The notes under the pieces were generated by a model. It saw only the letters and a program-made list of their open reading frames with translations. It did not search any database and was not told where the DNA came from. 64,000 bases of DNA, from NCBI GenBank assembly GCA_037385045.1, contig JARRNJ010000017.1, positions 3,277-67,276 on the forward strand, written 5' to 3'. The stretch comes from JARRNJ01 sp037385045 (GTDB taxonomy: Bacteria; Pseudomonadota; Gammaproteobacteria; JASBUN01). Each line of letters opens with the position of its first letter. Positions within the stretch are counted from its first letter, which is position 1. The translations under genes and the position numbers were made by a program. Of this stretch, positions 8,126 to 16,719 are shown one piece after another.

Positions 8126-8907
8126 GCCGCACCTCCCGCGCGCCGCCGGCCGGCCGCGCGAAGCACGCCCAGGCCGGTGAAGAAGCCTGCCGCCAGCACG
8201 GCCGCCGCCGCGGCGTTCGACTGCCAATGCCGGGGGTTGACGTAGTAGGGGGCGCTCAGCGTGGTGCGGTACACCTGGCGGCCGTCGCGGTACGTGGCAG
8301 CGAGCACCAGCTCGGCCGGCGGGTTTTTGCGGCGCCCGGGCGCCACCGAGGGGAAATCATCCGGCAGCTGGAACCGGACCCGGCCCCGGGCGTCGGTGCG
8401 CTGCTCGAGCCGGCTTCCGTGGCTGCTGGTCAGACGCACGGCGACGCCCGCCTGCGGGCGGCCTCGGTAGCGGAGCACGAAACGCGCACGCTGGCCGGTC
8501 TCGTAGTGCCAGTGCTCGCGCGGCAGCGGATCCGGCGCCAGCTCCAGCGCCGTTTTCACAGCGGCGGTCAATTCCGAGGGTGAATGCCCGGAGGGCTTGC
8601 CGAAGGCGAACAGGTAGCGCACCGCGCTCTCATGCACGTTGCCAGTGCGGCGCCGGGCTACCAGCGCGTGGTAGTTGTTCGCGCCGCTCGGGCGCGGGGT
8701 GACGCGCCCGGCTTTCAGGGCCAGCGGCCTGCGCTGCAGGCTCGGCAGCCAATACTCGACGCGGCCGCCGCTGCCGTCGCGCAGTTGCAGCGGCTGTGTG
8801 CCTCGATGGCTGGTGCCTTGTGGCGTCGCGGGGGCCCAGACCAGCAGGGCCTGTGCCGGCGTGACCGCGGTGCACAGGAGCGCCGCCCAGATCGTCCTTC
8901 CCACCAT
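8122..8907 (-). CDS. Periplasmic DUF4198-like protein with C-terminal membrane anchor
   Basis: The 261-residue protein has a Sec signal peptide (AALLCTAVTPAQA, residues 8-20). Its periplasmic domain ends in an Ig-like beta-sandwich (GVAVRLTSSHGSRLEQRTDARGR region), and a C-terminal hydrophobic segment (about 232-250) precedes a positive tail. This resembles DUF4198-type proteins, often linked to nickel, cobalt or other metal uptake. GGGAGGGGAG sits immediately upstream of the ATG. It starts 14 bases after the receptor stop and overlaps the polyferredoxin start, so it is part of the operon. A periplasmic chaperone or docking role is inferred. Confidence 0.6.
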   Translation of the reverse strand: MVGRTIWAALLCTAVTPAQALLVWAPATPQGTSHRGTQPLQLRDGSGGRVEYWLPSLQRRPLALKAGRVTPRPSGANNYHALVARRRTGNVHESAVRYLFAFGKPSGHSPSELTAAVKTALELAPDPLPREHWHYETGQRARFVLRYRGRPQAGVAVRLTSSHGSRLEQRTDARGRVRFQLPDDFPSVAPGRRKNPPAELVLAATYRDGRQVYRTTLSAPYYVNPRHWQSNAAAAAVLAAGFFTGLGVLRAAGRRRAGGAA

Positions 8908-8920
8908 CTCCCCTCCCGAT

Positions 8921-11086
8921 TCAAAAACGCGCGCTGACGCCCGCGGTGTAGGTGCGCCCCTGGTTGACGACGATGGACATATCTTCCGCGTTGTAGCGGC
9001 TGTCGCCGTTGGAGTCGTAAAACGCGCGCGCGGTGTTGTAGTAGAACTCGTCGAACAGGTTATCGACGCGGCCGAACACGGCCCAGTTGGCGCCGTGGGT
9101 TTTGCGCGCGTAGCTGGCCAGAAGATTGACAACCGTGTGGCCGCCCACCTTCAGGCGGTTGAGTTCATCGGCGTAGTAGTCGGTGCTGTAATCGGCCTCC
9201 GTGGTTACCATCCAACCGTCCGCAGGTTTTACGTAGACCTTGATGTTGAGGTGATGCCGCGGCACCCGCGGCACCCGGTTGCCGGTGTTGTCGTAGGTGG
9301 TTGTCAGATATTCGGGCGGACAACTCGGGCCATGGCAGGCCGGATTGTAGGCAGGATTGGCTGTCATCAGCTGATAATTGGGGTACTGCGTGTAGCGGGC
9401 GTCGATGTAGGTGTAGGCCAGGTCCCACACGACCCGACGCGCCGGGTCGCTGCGCAGCGACAGTTCCAGGCCGCGGTTGCGGACTCCCCCGATGTTCTCG
9501 AATTGTCCCTGCCCCACGTAGAGTCCGTTGCTGGCGTCGATGTAGTCGCGGCGGTTGATCTGGAACAGAGACAGATCGGCGTCGTGGGCTACGCCGAACA
9601 GCCGCAGTTTCAGCCGAAGTCCCAGTTCCATGTTAAGGGCGCGTTCGGCCTTGAGGTCGGGGTTGCCGGCGGTGTCGCCCAGTGGGCTGTAGCGCCCGGT
9701 GAACAGTTCCTGGACGCTGGGCGCGCGGAATCCGGTGGAGGCGTTGCCGTACAGGTCGGCGTTGGCGGTCAGCGCATAGTTGAAACCCAGGCGGTAGGAG
9801 GGGACGCGGAAGGTGCGCGAGTTGCTGTCCGATGGGGTGGCGTAGTCGCTGTAGTCCAGTGCGATGTGGTCGAAACGGGCATTGGCGGTGAAAGTGAGCG
9901 GCGTGACTGGCCGGTATTTGACCTCGCCGTAGACGGCCCGTACGTCTTCGTCAGTGCGGTTATCGCTGACCACATCCCCGGCGTTGACATGCTTCCAGGC
10001 GATGGGCACCAGCGCGGTGCTGCCGTTGTTGTAGCGGTTGGCGCGCAGATCCAGGCCTCCGAGCCAGGCCAGCGACTTGCCGCCGCGGCGCCATTCCATT
10101 TTCATGCCGCGCTGCACCTGGTCGTAGTCGTTGTGGTATTGATAGATATTCGGGTCCGCGTCGGTCGGCGCCGAAATGAAAGTGGTGTGGTCGGTGAACT
10201 GGTAAACGTTGGCAAGCAGGTTGCTTTGCCCGATGTCGCGCGAATACGACAGGAAGTATTTGCCCAGTTTGACGTCGAACTTGCGGGCGTAATCGTTGTA
10301 CGCGGGGTTGGTACTCGTTGGGTCGTCTCTCGCGGCGGTGACGCCGTCGACGGTGCCGTGACTGTCCTTTTTTCGCCTGGCCGCCTCGAAGCCGAAGGTC
10401 AGGTCGCTATGGTCATCGATGTAGTACTGCAGTTTGCCGTTGAGATAGTCAGCGCGGTAGCCGGAGTCCTGGTAGTAGCCGTCGGCCTCGCGGCGTGAAA
10501 TCTGAACGTGGGCGTTGTAATTGTCGGTCGCCCGGCCCAGCTGCGCGACTCCCTTCTTGTATCCGAAGCTGCCGAGTTCCGCATCCGCCTTTACGCCCTT
10601 GTGGCGTGCGCCCTTCTTCGTTGTGATGATCACGGCGCCGGCCAGGGCGTCGTTGCCGAACAGAAACGACGCCCCACCCTTGATCACTTTCACCGACTCG
10701 ATGTTGTCGAGATCGATATTGACGCGGCCGGTGCGTTCGAATACGGGCACGCCGTCGATCACCACGGCGACGCCGGGATTTTCGCCCATGAACGTTTGGT
10801 TTTCCACGCCACGGATGTGGATCTTTATGGAATCTCCACTCTGCACCTCCGTGGTGATGCCGGGGATGCTCTGCAGCAGCAGCTGCAGATTCTCGGCGTG
10901 ACTCGCGTCCACCTGGCGACCGCGGATCACGGCGATGCTCGAAGGTTCGCTGCGCTTGTTGTCAAAGCGATCAGCGATGGTGCTCGACTCGACGTGGATC
11001 ACGCCGAGATCCTCGGCAGGGGCGGGCGGAAGGTACAGGCAGACAAGGCAGGCGGCGAACAGCAGCCTGGGGCCGGATTGGGACAT
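8921..11086 (-). CDS. TonB-dependent outer-membrane receptor
   Basis: The 721-residue protein has a signal peptide (cut near PAPAED), a TonB-box-like segment (DLGVIHVE) directly after it, and a plug domain (SSIAVIRGRQVDASHAENLQ through VKVIKGGASFLFGNDALAGA). A 22-strand barrel follows that ends in ...GVSARF with the terminal Phe needed for outer-membrane assembly. The ATG at 11084-11086 is chosen because GGGGGTAG lies 5-12 bases upstream. It is the first gene of an operon that also encodes its own ExbB, ExbD and TonB. The ligand cannot be read from the sequence; haem, a metal chelate or another small cofactor are all possible. Confidence 0.93.
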   Translation of the reverse strand: MSQSGPRLLFAACLVCLYLPPAPAEDLGVIHVESSTIADRFDNKRSEPSSIAVIRGRQVDASHAENLQLLLQSIPGITTEVQSGDSIKIHIRGVENQTFMGENPGVAVVIDGVPVFERTGRVNIDLDNIESVKVIKGGASFLFGNDALAGAVIITTKKGARHKGVKADAELGSFGYKKGVAQLGRATDNYNAHVQISRREADGYYQDSGYRADYLNGKLQYYIDDHSDLTFGFEAARRKKDSHGTVDGVTAARDDPTSTNPAYNDYARKFDVKLGKYFLSYSRDIGQSNLLANVYQFTDHTTFISAPTDADPNIYQYHNDYDQVQRGMKMEWRRGGKSLAWLGGLDLRANRYNNGSTALVPIAWKHVNAGDVVSDNRTDEDVRAVYGEVKYRPVTPLTFTANARFDHIALDYSDYATPSDSNSRTFRVPSYRLGFNYALTANADLYGNASTGFRAPSVQELFTGRYSPLGDTAGNPDLKAERALNMELGLRLKLRLFGVAHDADLSLFQINRRDYIDASNGLYVGQGQFENIGGVRNRGLELSLRSDPARRVVWDLAYTYIDARYTQYPNYQLMTANPAYNPACHGPSCPPEYLTTTYDNTGNRVPRVPRHHLNIKVYVKPADGWMVTTEADYSTDYYADELNRLKVGGHTVVNLLASYARKTHGANWAVFGRVDNLFDEFYYNTARAFYDSNGDSRYNAEDMSIVVNQGRTYTAGVSARF

Positions 11087-11425
11087 CAAAGACTACCCCC
11101 AATTTCTGCGTTATTGTCATCGAGCCGAAGCTGTAAACGTCATCGGGCAATAAACCGTGCAGAGAGTGTGCCAATAGGTAAACGTATGAATGAAGGAGGA
11201 AGTTCTTCCGGATGGGCGGGGTGGATTGCGGCATTTGGCGCAGTTCGGCACGGCAAACGCCGCACCGCCGCCTGTCCTGGCAGGGACAGCGCGCCCGCAA
11301 TTGTGGTACCCTCCCCATGCCCTGGGTCTGGCTGGCGAGGCATGGCCGCCGGACTTCGAAATGGACGTCACAGTGCCCTATGCCGGGGTGTTGCAGATGC
11401 CCATGCTCGACCTGCCGGGATTGTA
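11087..11425. promoter_or_regulatory. Divergent intergenic region between TonB receptor and PAS/HD-GYP gene
   Basis: About 340 bases that must hold the start of the receptor operon (minus) and of the PAS/HD-GYP gene (plus). On the minus strand GATGACAATAAC (about 11113-11124) weakly resembles half a Fur box, but a full 19-bp palindrome is absent. GGAAG-TT-CTTCC around 11199-11210 is a short inverted repeat. The frame upstream of the HD-GYP start is open back to 11187, but has no coding character. Confidence 0.35.
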
Positions 11426-13897
11426 ATGAAAACGCGCAAGAAAGCCCTGCATATAGCCGGGTTGTACCTTCTGTTCGGTATCCTCTGGATTGCAGTTTCC
11501 GAAGCACTCGCCCATTACCTGGCGCCTACGTCCGCCGTTGGCGACTCCTGGAGCTGGCTCAACGGTTCGGTATTCGTCGCCGTTACCGCGGTGCTCCTCT
11601 ACAAGGTGACCGAGCCGGTGCTGGCCCGTGCGCTGCGCAGCGCCAAGCGCGACGATGCGAAGACCGAGTTGGACTCGCTGTTCGACGCGCTGCCCAACGG
11701 TGTGCACGAATTGTCCCCGGACGGCCGCATTGTCTACGTCAATGAGGCGTATGCCCGGATGGCCGGTGTCCCGTGCCGGCGATTGTTGGGCATGCCGGTG
11801 TGGGAGCTGGTTAACGACCCGGTGAGGCGCGACTGGCTGCGCGACGAGCACTTCCCGCAGCTGCGCGAAGAACAGCCGCAGCCCACTCCATTCTACGAAC
11901 GGGTGCGGCGCCCCGACGGCAGTACCATCGAGGTGCGGCTTGACTGGGCCTACAAACGTGATGGTGACGGGCGCCTGACCGGTTTCATTGCAGTGGTGTC
12001 CGATATCACCGAATCCAAGCAGGCGGAGCAGGCACTGGTGGACAGCGAACGTCGCTTCCGTCAGCTGTTCGAGCACAACAAGGCGGTGGAGCTGCTTATC
12101 GACGCGGAAGACGGCCATATCGTCGACGCCAACCGCGCCGCAGAACGCTATTACGGCTACAGCGGCGACCAGCTGCGCGAGATGACCATCTACCAAATCA
12201 ACACCCTGTCGCGGGATGAGGTCAATGCGGAGATGCGGCGCGCAGCCGAGGAGCATCGCGACCATTTCTACTTTCGTCACCGCCTGGCAAACGGTGAGGT
12301 CCGGGACGTCGAGGTGCATTCCGGCCCGGTCACCATCGGCAAACAAACCATTCTCTATTCCATCGTTCACGACATTACGGAGCGGCGCCGCACCGAGGCG
12401 CGGTTGGTGGAGAGCGAGCAGCGTTTCCGTCATCTCTACGAAGGGGTGCCGATCGGTTACCAATCCCTCGGCGACGGTGCGCTACTGGCGGAAGTCAACC
12501 AGGCGTGGCTGGATCTGTTCAGTGTCACCCGGGAGCAGGCCATCGGGCGGCCGTTCGACGAATTCCTGGCACCGACGTCACGCGCGCGTTTCCGCGAGGC
12601 CTTCGACACCCAGCAGCGCACGGGTTCCGTAAAACACGTGTTGCTCACGACGCGGCCGATCGGCGGTCGGCAATTGATCGTTTCCTATGCCGGGCGTTCG
12701 GAACGACGCGGTGGCGCAAAACGGGGTCAGAACCACGGCATCCTCACCGACATCACCGCCCAGCAACACGCCTATGCATTGGTGCAGCGCAGCAATCGCG
12801 CGCTGCATACGCTGAGCCACTGCAACGAAGCGATGATTCACGCCGTCAGCGAGGCTGACCTGCTCGAGGGTATCACCCGTTCCCTGGTGGCCACGGGCGG
12901 ATACGCGGCCGCCTGGGTGGCTTTCGGCGACCAGCATGAGCTGCGTGTTGCCGAGGCCTATGCGCCTGATCCCGCGATCGCGAGTCGGATGAAGAACGAG
13001 TCGTCCGAGGCCCTGCTGGGTTGCGAGGAGGTGGCCAAGGCCGTGACCGCCGGGCGGCCGGTGCTGGCCCACTCCTGCAACGGTGCGCAGGTGTGCACCT
13101 GTTGGCGCGAGGTGATTGAGGACGTCGACGCATTCGCCATGGCGTTTCTGCCCTTGCGCGTCGCCGAAAACACCATCGGCGTGGTGGCTGTGTACGCCGC
13201 CGAACCGGAGGCATTCGATGCCGAGGAAACGGCTCTGCTGGGCGAGCTGGCCAATGATCTCGGCTACGGCATCAACATGCTGCGCACCCGTGATGAGCGC
13301 GACCAGATACGCGGTGCGCTCTCGAACGCACTGCTACAGACCGTCAAGGCGTTGTCGACCACGGTCGAAAAGCGCGACCCGTATACCGCCGGCCACCAGG
13401 AACGAGTATCGCGCCTGGCCGCCGCCATCGCCACGGCGATGGGCATGTCGCCCGAGCGGGTCGAGGGGGTTCGCTTGGGAGGCCTGATCCACGACATCGG
13501 CAAGATCTACATTCCCGCCGAGATCCTCAACCGGCCGGGTGCGCTCACCGAAACCGAGTTCGCCATTGTCCGCAGTCATTCCGAGGTGGGTTACGAGATC
13601 ATGAAGGATGTGGATTTCCCGTGGCCGGTGGCGGAGATGATCCTGCAGCACCATGAGCGCATGGATGGCAGCGGCTATCCGCGCGGACTCAAGGGCGACG
13701 AAATCATGCTTGAGGCACGCATTCTGGCGGTGGCTGATGCGGTCGAGTCGATCAGCGCCCACCGGCCCTACCGCGCCGCCCTCGGTTTCAAAGCGGCGGT
13801 CGACGAAATGGCCCGCGGCAAGGAGACATTGTACGATCCGGAGGTGGTCGATGTATGCATGCGCGTGATTCACGACCAGCATTTCCGCTGGAACTGA
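11426..13897 (+). CDS. Membrane PAS-PAS-PAS-GAF-HD-GYP c-di-GMP phosphodiesterase
   Basis: The 823-residue protein starts with two membrane helices (about residues 10-30 and 48-66), then three PAS domains (roughly 75-195, 205-325 and 335-450), a GAF domain (about 455-620) and an HD-GYP output domain (about 640-823). The catalytic signatures are intact: HDIGK, and HHERMDGSGYPRGL containing the GYP motif. Such proteins degrade c-di-GMP to GMP or pGpG. The GAF domain has several cysteines (SCNGAQVCTCW), which may make it redox-sensitive. The ATG at 11426 immediately precedes the lysine-rich start of the first membrane helix. Two more signalling genes follow. Confidence 0.9.
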   Translation: MKTRKKALHIAGLYLLFGILWIAVSEALAHYLAPTSAVGDSWSWLNGSVFVAVTAVLLYKVTEPVLARALRSAKRDDAKTELDSLFDALPNGVHELSPDGRIVYVNEAYARMAGVPCRRLLGMPVWELVNDPVRRDWLRDEHFPQLREEQPQPTPFYERVRRPDGSTIEVRLDWAYKRDGDGRLTGFIAVVSDITESKQAEQALVDSERRFRQLFEHNKAVELLIDAEDGHIVDANRAAERYYGYSGDQLREMTIYQINTLSRDEVNAEMRRAAEEHRDHFYFRHRLANGEVRDVEVHSGPVTIGKQTILYSIVHDITERRRTEARLVESEQRFRHLYEGVPIGYQSLGDGALLAEVNQAWLDLFSVTREQAIGRPFDEFLAPTSRARFREAFDTQQRTGSVKHVLLTTRPIGGRQLIVSYAGRSERRGGAKRGQNHGILTDITAQQHAYALVQRSNRALHTLSHCNEAMIHAVSEADLLEGITRSLVATGGYAAAWVAFGDQHELRVAEAYAPDPAIASRMKNESSEALLGCEEVAKAVTAGRPVLAHSCNGAQVCTCWREVIEDVDAFAMAFLPLRVAENTIGVVAVYAAEPEAFDAEETALLGELANDLGYGINMLRTRDERDQIRGALSNALLQTVKALSTTVEKRDPYTAGHQERVSRLAAAIATAMGMSPERVEGVRLGGLIHDIGKIYIPAEILNRPGALTETEFAIVRSHSEVGYEIMKDVDFPWPVAEMILQHHERMDGSGYPRGLKGDEIMLEARILAVADAVESISAHRPYRAALGFKAAVDEMARGKETLYDPEVVDVCMRVIHDQHFRWN

Positions 13898-14098
13898 CGG
13901 CCGCGGGGCCGCAACGGCTTTCGCGCCGACTGGCGGCTCAACCCGCGCAACGGCCCGGCCCCGCCGCACGCGCGGGCGCCGCTATGGAACCGGTCGGCAA
14001 CGCCGCGCACCTCATGGGCGGAAAGCGGCCGGCAGTGCGTGGTGTGGGCGGCCGAGCTGCATTACACTACCGGAATTTGACGGTACCGGGCCGGCCTC

Positions 14099-15094
14099 AT
14101 GCCAATTCCTGTGGTGATCTGCGATGATTCGAGCTTTGCGCGGCAACAGATTGCGCGCTCCCTGCCGCGTGGCTGGGACGTCAGCGTAACCTTCGCTGCC
14201 TCGGGGCCGGAAGCGCTGGACGCCATCCGCGCCGGCAAGGGCGATATCCTGTTTCTCGATCTCACGATGCCGGATATGGACGGCTTCGACGTGCTGGAGG
14301 TGATCCGGCGCGACGACCTGCCGGCGCTTGCGATTGTGGTTTCGGGCGACATTCAATCCGGGAGCCGCGCGCGCGTGGCCCAGCTAGGCGCCGTGGCGTT
14401 CCTGAAAAAACCGGTGGACCCGCAGGAATTGCGGCAAGTGCTCGACGAGTATGGTGTCCTCGGTGCGTTGACCGCGGCGCCCGTCGCGGCCGACTCACGC
14501 TTCGAGTTCGTCGACTGGTGCCAGGAGATTGCCAACGTGGCCATGGGCCGAGCGGTGAATCTGTTGGGCAAGGTCACCTCCGAGACGGCGGAGTTGTCCG
14601 TGCCGAAGGCGCACCTGCTGTCGCTCGCCGAGCTGCGCATGCTGGCATCCGGGCTCGCTGCCGAGGGTAGCTACTCCTACGTGTCCCAGGGGTTCATCGG
14701 TGCCGGTATTTCGGGCGAGACGGTGATCGTGTTCTACGACGCGGACGCGGTGGCGCTGGCCCGGCTGCTCAAATATGGGCAAGCCAGTGAGCGGCCGGAG
14801 ATGGGCGAGTTGCTCATGGACATGAACAACCTGCTGGTCGGTGCTTTTCTCAAGAGTCTGTCGACGTTGCTCGACGTGAAATTCAGTCTCGGTCAACCGC
14901 GGCTGTGGACGCACGACGGCCGCTGGCCGGCGATGGTCAACGGCGAGGGGGACGCCGCGCGCAAGGTGCTCACCATTGAAATCGGCTATACGCTCGGGCC
15001 TGGACGTATCCGCTGCGATCAGCTGCTGATGATTACCGAGCAGTCGATCGCGTCGCTGCGGGAACGTGCCGCAATTGCCATGGAGGCGCCGTGA
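14099..15094 (+). CDS. Response regulator with REC and CheC/CheX-type domains
   Basis: The 331-residue protein has an N-terminal receiver domain with the acidic pair DD (9-10), phospho-acceptor Asp54 (LFLDLTMPDMDG) and conserved Lys (FLKKP). It is followed by a CheC/CheX-like domain (about 150-331) with EMGELLMDMNNLLVGAF, the helix that in CheC phosphatases carries the catalytic Glu-x-x-Asn pattern. It could act as a phosphatase for a CheY-like protein or a local signal terminator. The gene end overlaps the start of the next (GTGA), so it is translationally coupled to the diguanylate cyclase. Confidence 0.88.
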   Translation: MPIPVVICDDSSFARQQIARSLPRGWDVSVTFAASGPEALDAIRAGKGDILFLDLTMPDMDGFDVLEVIRRDDLPALAIVVSGDIQSGSRARVAQLGAVAFLKKPVDPQELRQVLDEYGVLGALTAAPVAADSRFEFVDWCQEIANVAMGRAVNLLGKVTSETAELSVPKAHLLSLAELRMLASGLAAEGSYSYVSQGFIGAGISGETVIVFYDADAVALARLLKYGQASERPEMGELLMDMNNLLVGAFLKSLSTLLDVKFSLGQPRLWTHDGRWPAMVNGEGDAARKVLTIEIGYTLGPGRIRCDQLLMITEQSIASLRERAAIAMEAP

Positions 15095-16059
15095 ACGAGC
15101 CCGGCTCTGAAGTCGCACAACTGCACTGGCTGCTCGGCATCCTGCAGAACGTCGACGTAGGGCTTGTCGTCCTCGACCGCAATTGCCGGATCAAGCTGTG
15201 GAATGGATTTATGGAGAACCACAGCGGCGTGTCTGCCGGCCACGCTATGGAACGGGATGTGTTCGAGTTGGTGCCGGAGCTCCCACGCGACTGGCTGCAG
15301 CGCAAAATGGCGTCGGTGTCGCTGCTCGAGACCAGCGCCTACTCCACCTGGCAGCAGCGCCCCTATCTGCTCAAGTTCCATAGTTATCGGCCGGTGACAG
15401 GTCGTTCACAATGGATGTACCAGAACGTCACGCTATTTCCGCTGACGTCGCCACAGGGCCAGGTCGAACACGTGTGCATGATGCTGTACGACGTGACCGA
15501 CATGGCCCTCGACGAGCAGGAACTGCTGCGTACCAACCAGGAGCTGGAGCGCCTCAGCCGCACCGATGGTCTCACGGGGCTCTATAACCGCCGCACCTGG
15601 GAAGACATGCTGCGAAGCGAATTTCGCCGCCACCAACGCAGCCACCAGCCGGGCGCGTTGGTGATGTTTGATATCGATCACTTCAAACATATTAACGACA
15701 CCTATGGGCATCCCGCCGGCGACGCCGTGTTGCAGCGGGTGGCGGAAGTGGTGCGCGATACAAAACGTGAAACGGACATCGCCGGGCGTTACGGCGGTGA
15801 AGAGTTTGCCATTATCCTGCTGGATACCGACGACCAAGGTGCAATGCGCTTCGCTGAACGTCTGCGCAAGGCCATAGCGGCGGCCACCGTCAGAACTGAT
15901 GGCAAGGAAATCAGCTTCACCATCAGCCTTGGCGTCGCCGGCATCGTCCATGTCGAAGGAGCGACGTACAGCCATTGGCTGAAAGCGGTCGACCAGGCCT
16001 TGTATCGTTCAAAAGAGGGCGGCCGTAACCGTACCACGGTGTACAGCGGGCCCACCTGA
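15091..16059 (+). CDS. PAS-GGDEF diguanylate cyclase
   Basis: The 322-residue protein has an N-terminal PAS domain (about residues 8-140, beginning LLGILQNVDVGLVVLD) and a C-terminal GGDEF domain with the active-site motif GGEEF. An intact inhibitory RxxD site (RETD) lies five residues before it, so it should make c-di-GMP and be feedback-inhibited. The GTG start overlaps the stop of the REC-CheC gene. With the HD-GYP phosphodiesterase two genes upstream, the block encodes both synthesis and breakdown of c-di-GMP. Confidence 0.92.
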   Translation: MNEPGSEVAQLHWLLGILQNVDVGLVVLDRNCRIKLWNGFMENHSGVSAGHAMERDVFELVPELPRDWLQRKMASVSLLETSAYSTWQQRPYLLKFHSYRPVTGRSQWMYQNVTLFPLTSPQGQVEHVCMMLYDVTDMALDEQELLRTNQELERLSRTDGLTGLYNRRTWEDMLRSEFRRHQRSHQPGALVMFDIDHFKHINDTYGHPAGDAVLQRVAEVVRDTKRETDIAGRYGGEEFAIILLDTDDQGAMRFAERLRKAIAAATVRTDGKEISFTISLGVAGIVHVEGATYSHWLKAVDQALYRSKEGGRNRTTVYSGPT

Positions 16060-16719
16060 GGCGCGACGGCCGCTTATCACTATTCGCCTCTGACGGCTGT
16101 GCCGAAACGGCAGCCCGCGCGCGGACCTTGGGACTTCGCCTGGCACTCGTGGCTCCGGGTCCGGACGTCAGATCCGGTCGTCATCATTGCAAAGCATCGC
16201 CGTGTCTCAGTGTCGGTTGACGCTCTGGTCGTGGCGCGACAACTTTCCGCACGCCGCCGCAGCGGATTTTCTTCCGTGTTGACGCTACGAAATCCACTTC
16301 TGCCACAGGACCGGGCAGGTGCCCGGTCGCGTCATGTGCTTGGTGTTGCACGGCATCCGTACGCACGTCCTTTGATCGGGGCCTGGTAGGCCGTAGCGAT
16401 AGCGGTTGACCGCGATGCACCCGGGGTTTGGCGTGGTGCGGGTTATCGCCGCGGAATCAGCATAACGGTTTCGTTATATGGTGATGAATTCCTTCGCGCC
16501 AATCCGGCACGCGTGTCGCGTGGACCTGGGCCCCTCCGCGCGGTCAGCTTCCATAGGTTGTGCCAATAGGTGGTATATGGTGATAGCTATTTGTAATACC
16601 AATTGTCCTCGACTAATGTAACAGTCGCGTTCGGTGGGGGTCGCGCCAATCGGAGTCGCCGGGCAGTGACGGTTTCGGCTGGTGATCGATGTGCGGGTGC
16701 TCTCGGTCGGAGTACTGAA
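16060..16719. promoter_or_regulatory. Non-coding region before the GlcF-like gene, with repeated motifs
   Basis: About 660 bases without a recognisable gene. The 3' half is AT-richer than its surroundings and holds a perfect inverted repeat ATAACG-GTTT-CGTTAT (16462-16477), a direct repeat TATATGGTGAT (16475-16485 and 16574-16584), and an inverted pair TGGTAT (16571-16576) / ATACCA further on. These look like regulator-binding or promoter elements for the gene at 16720. No specific regulator can be named. Confidence 0.4.

Noticed and set aside
8675..10498. A 607-codon plus-strand open frame
   Set aside because: It is antisense to the TonB receptor, with a Val-rich composition typical of the complement of beta-barrel coding sequence.
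11110..11130. Fur box upstream of the TonB receptor
   Set aside because: Only a weak half-site match; not enough to claim iron control.
11187..11425. In-frame N-terminal extension of the PAS/HD-GYP protein
   Set aside because: The frame is open, but the translation has no domain character and the membrane helix start at 11426 fits the protein better.
11168..16571. Identical 12-mer GTGCCAATAGGT at 11168-11179 and 16560-16571
   Set aside because: Two copies only, with different surroundings; could be chance in 64 kb.
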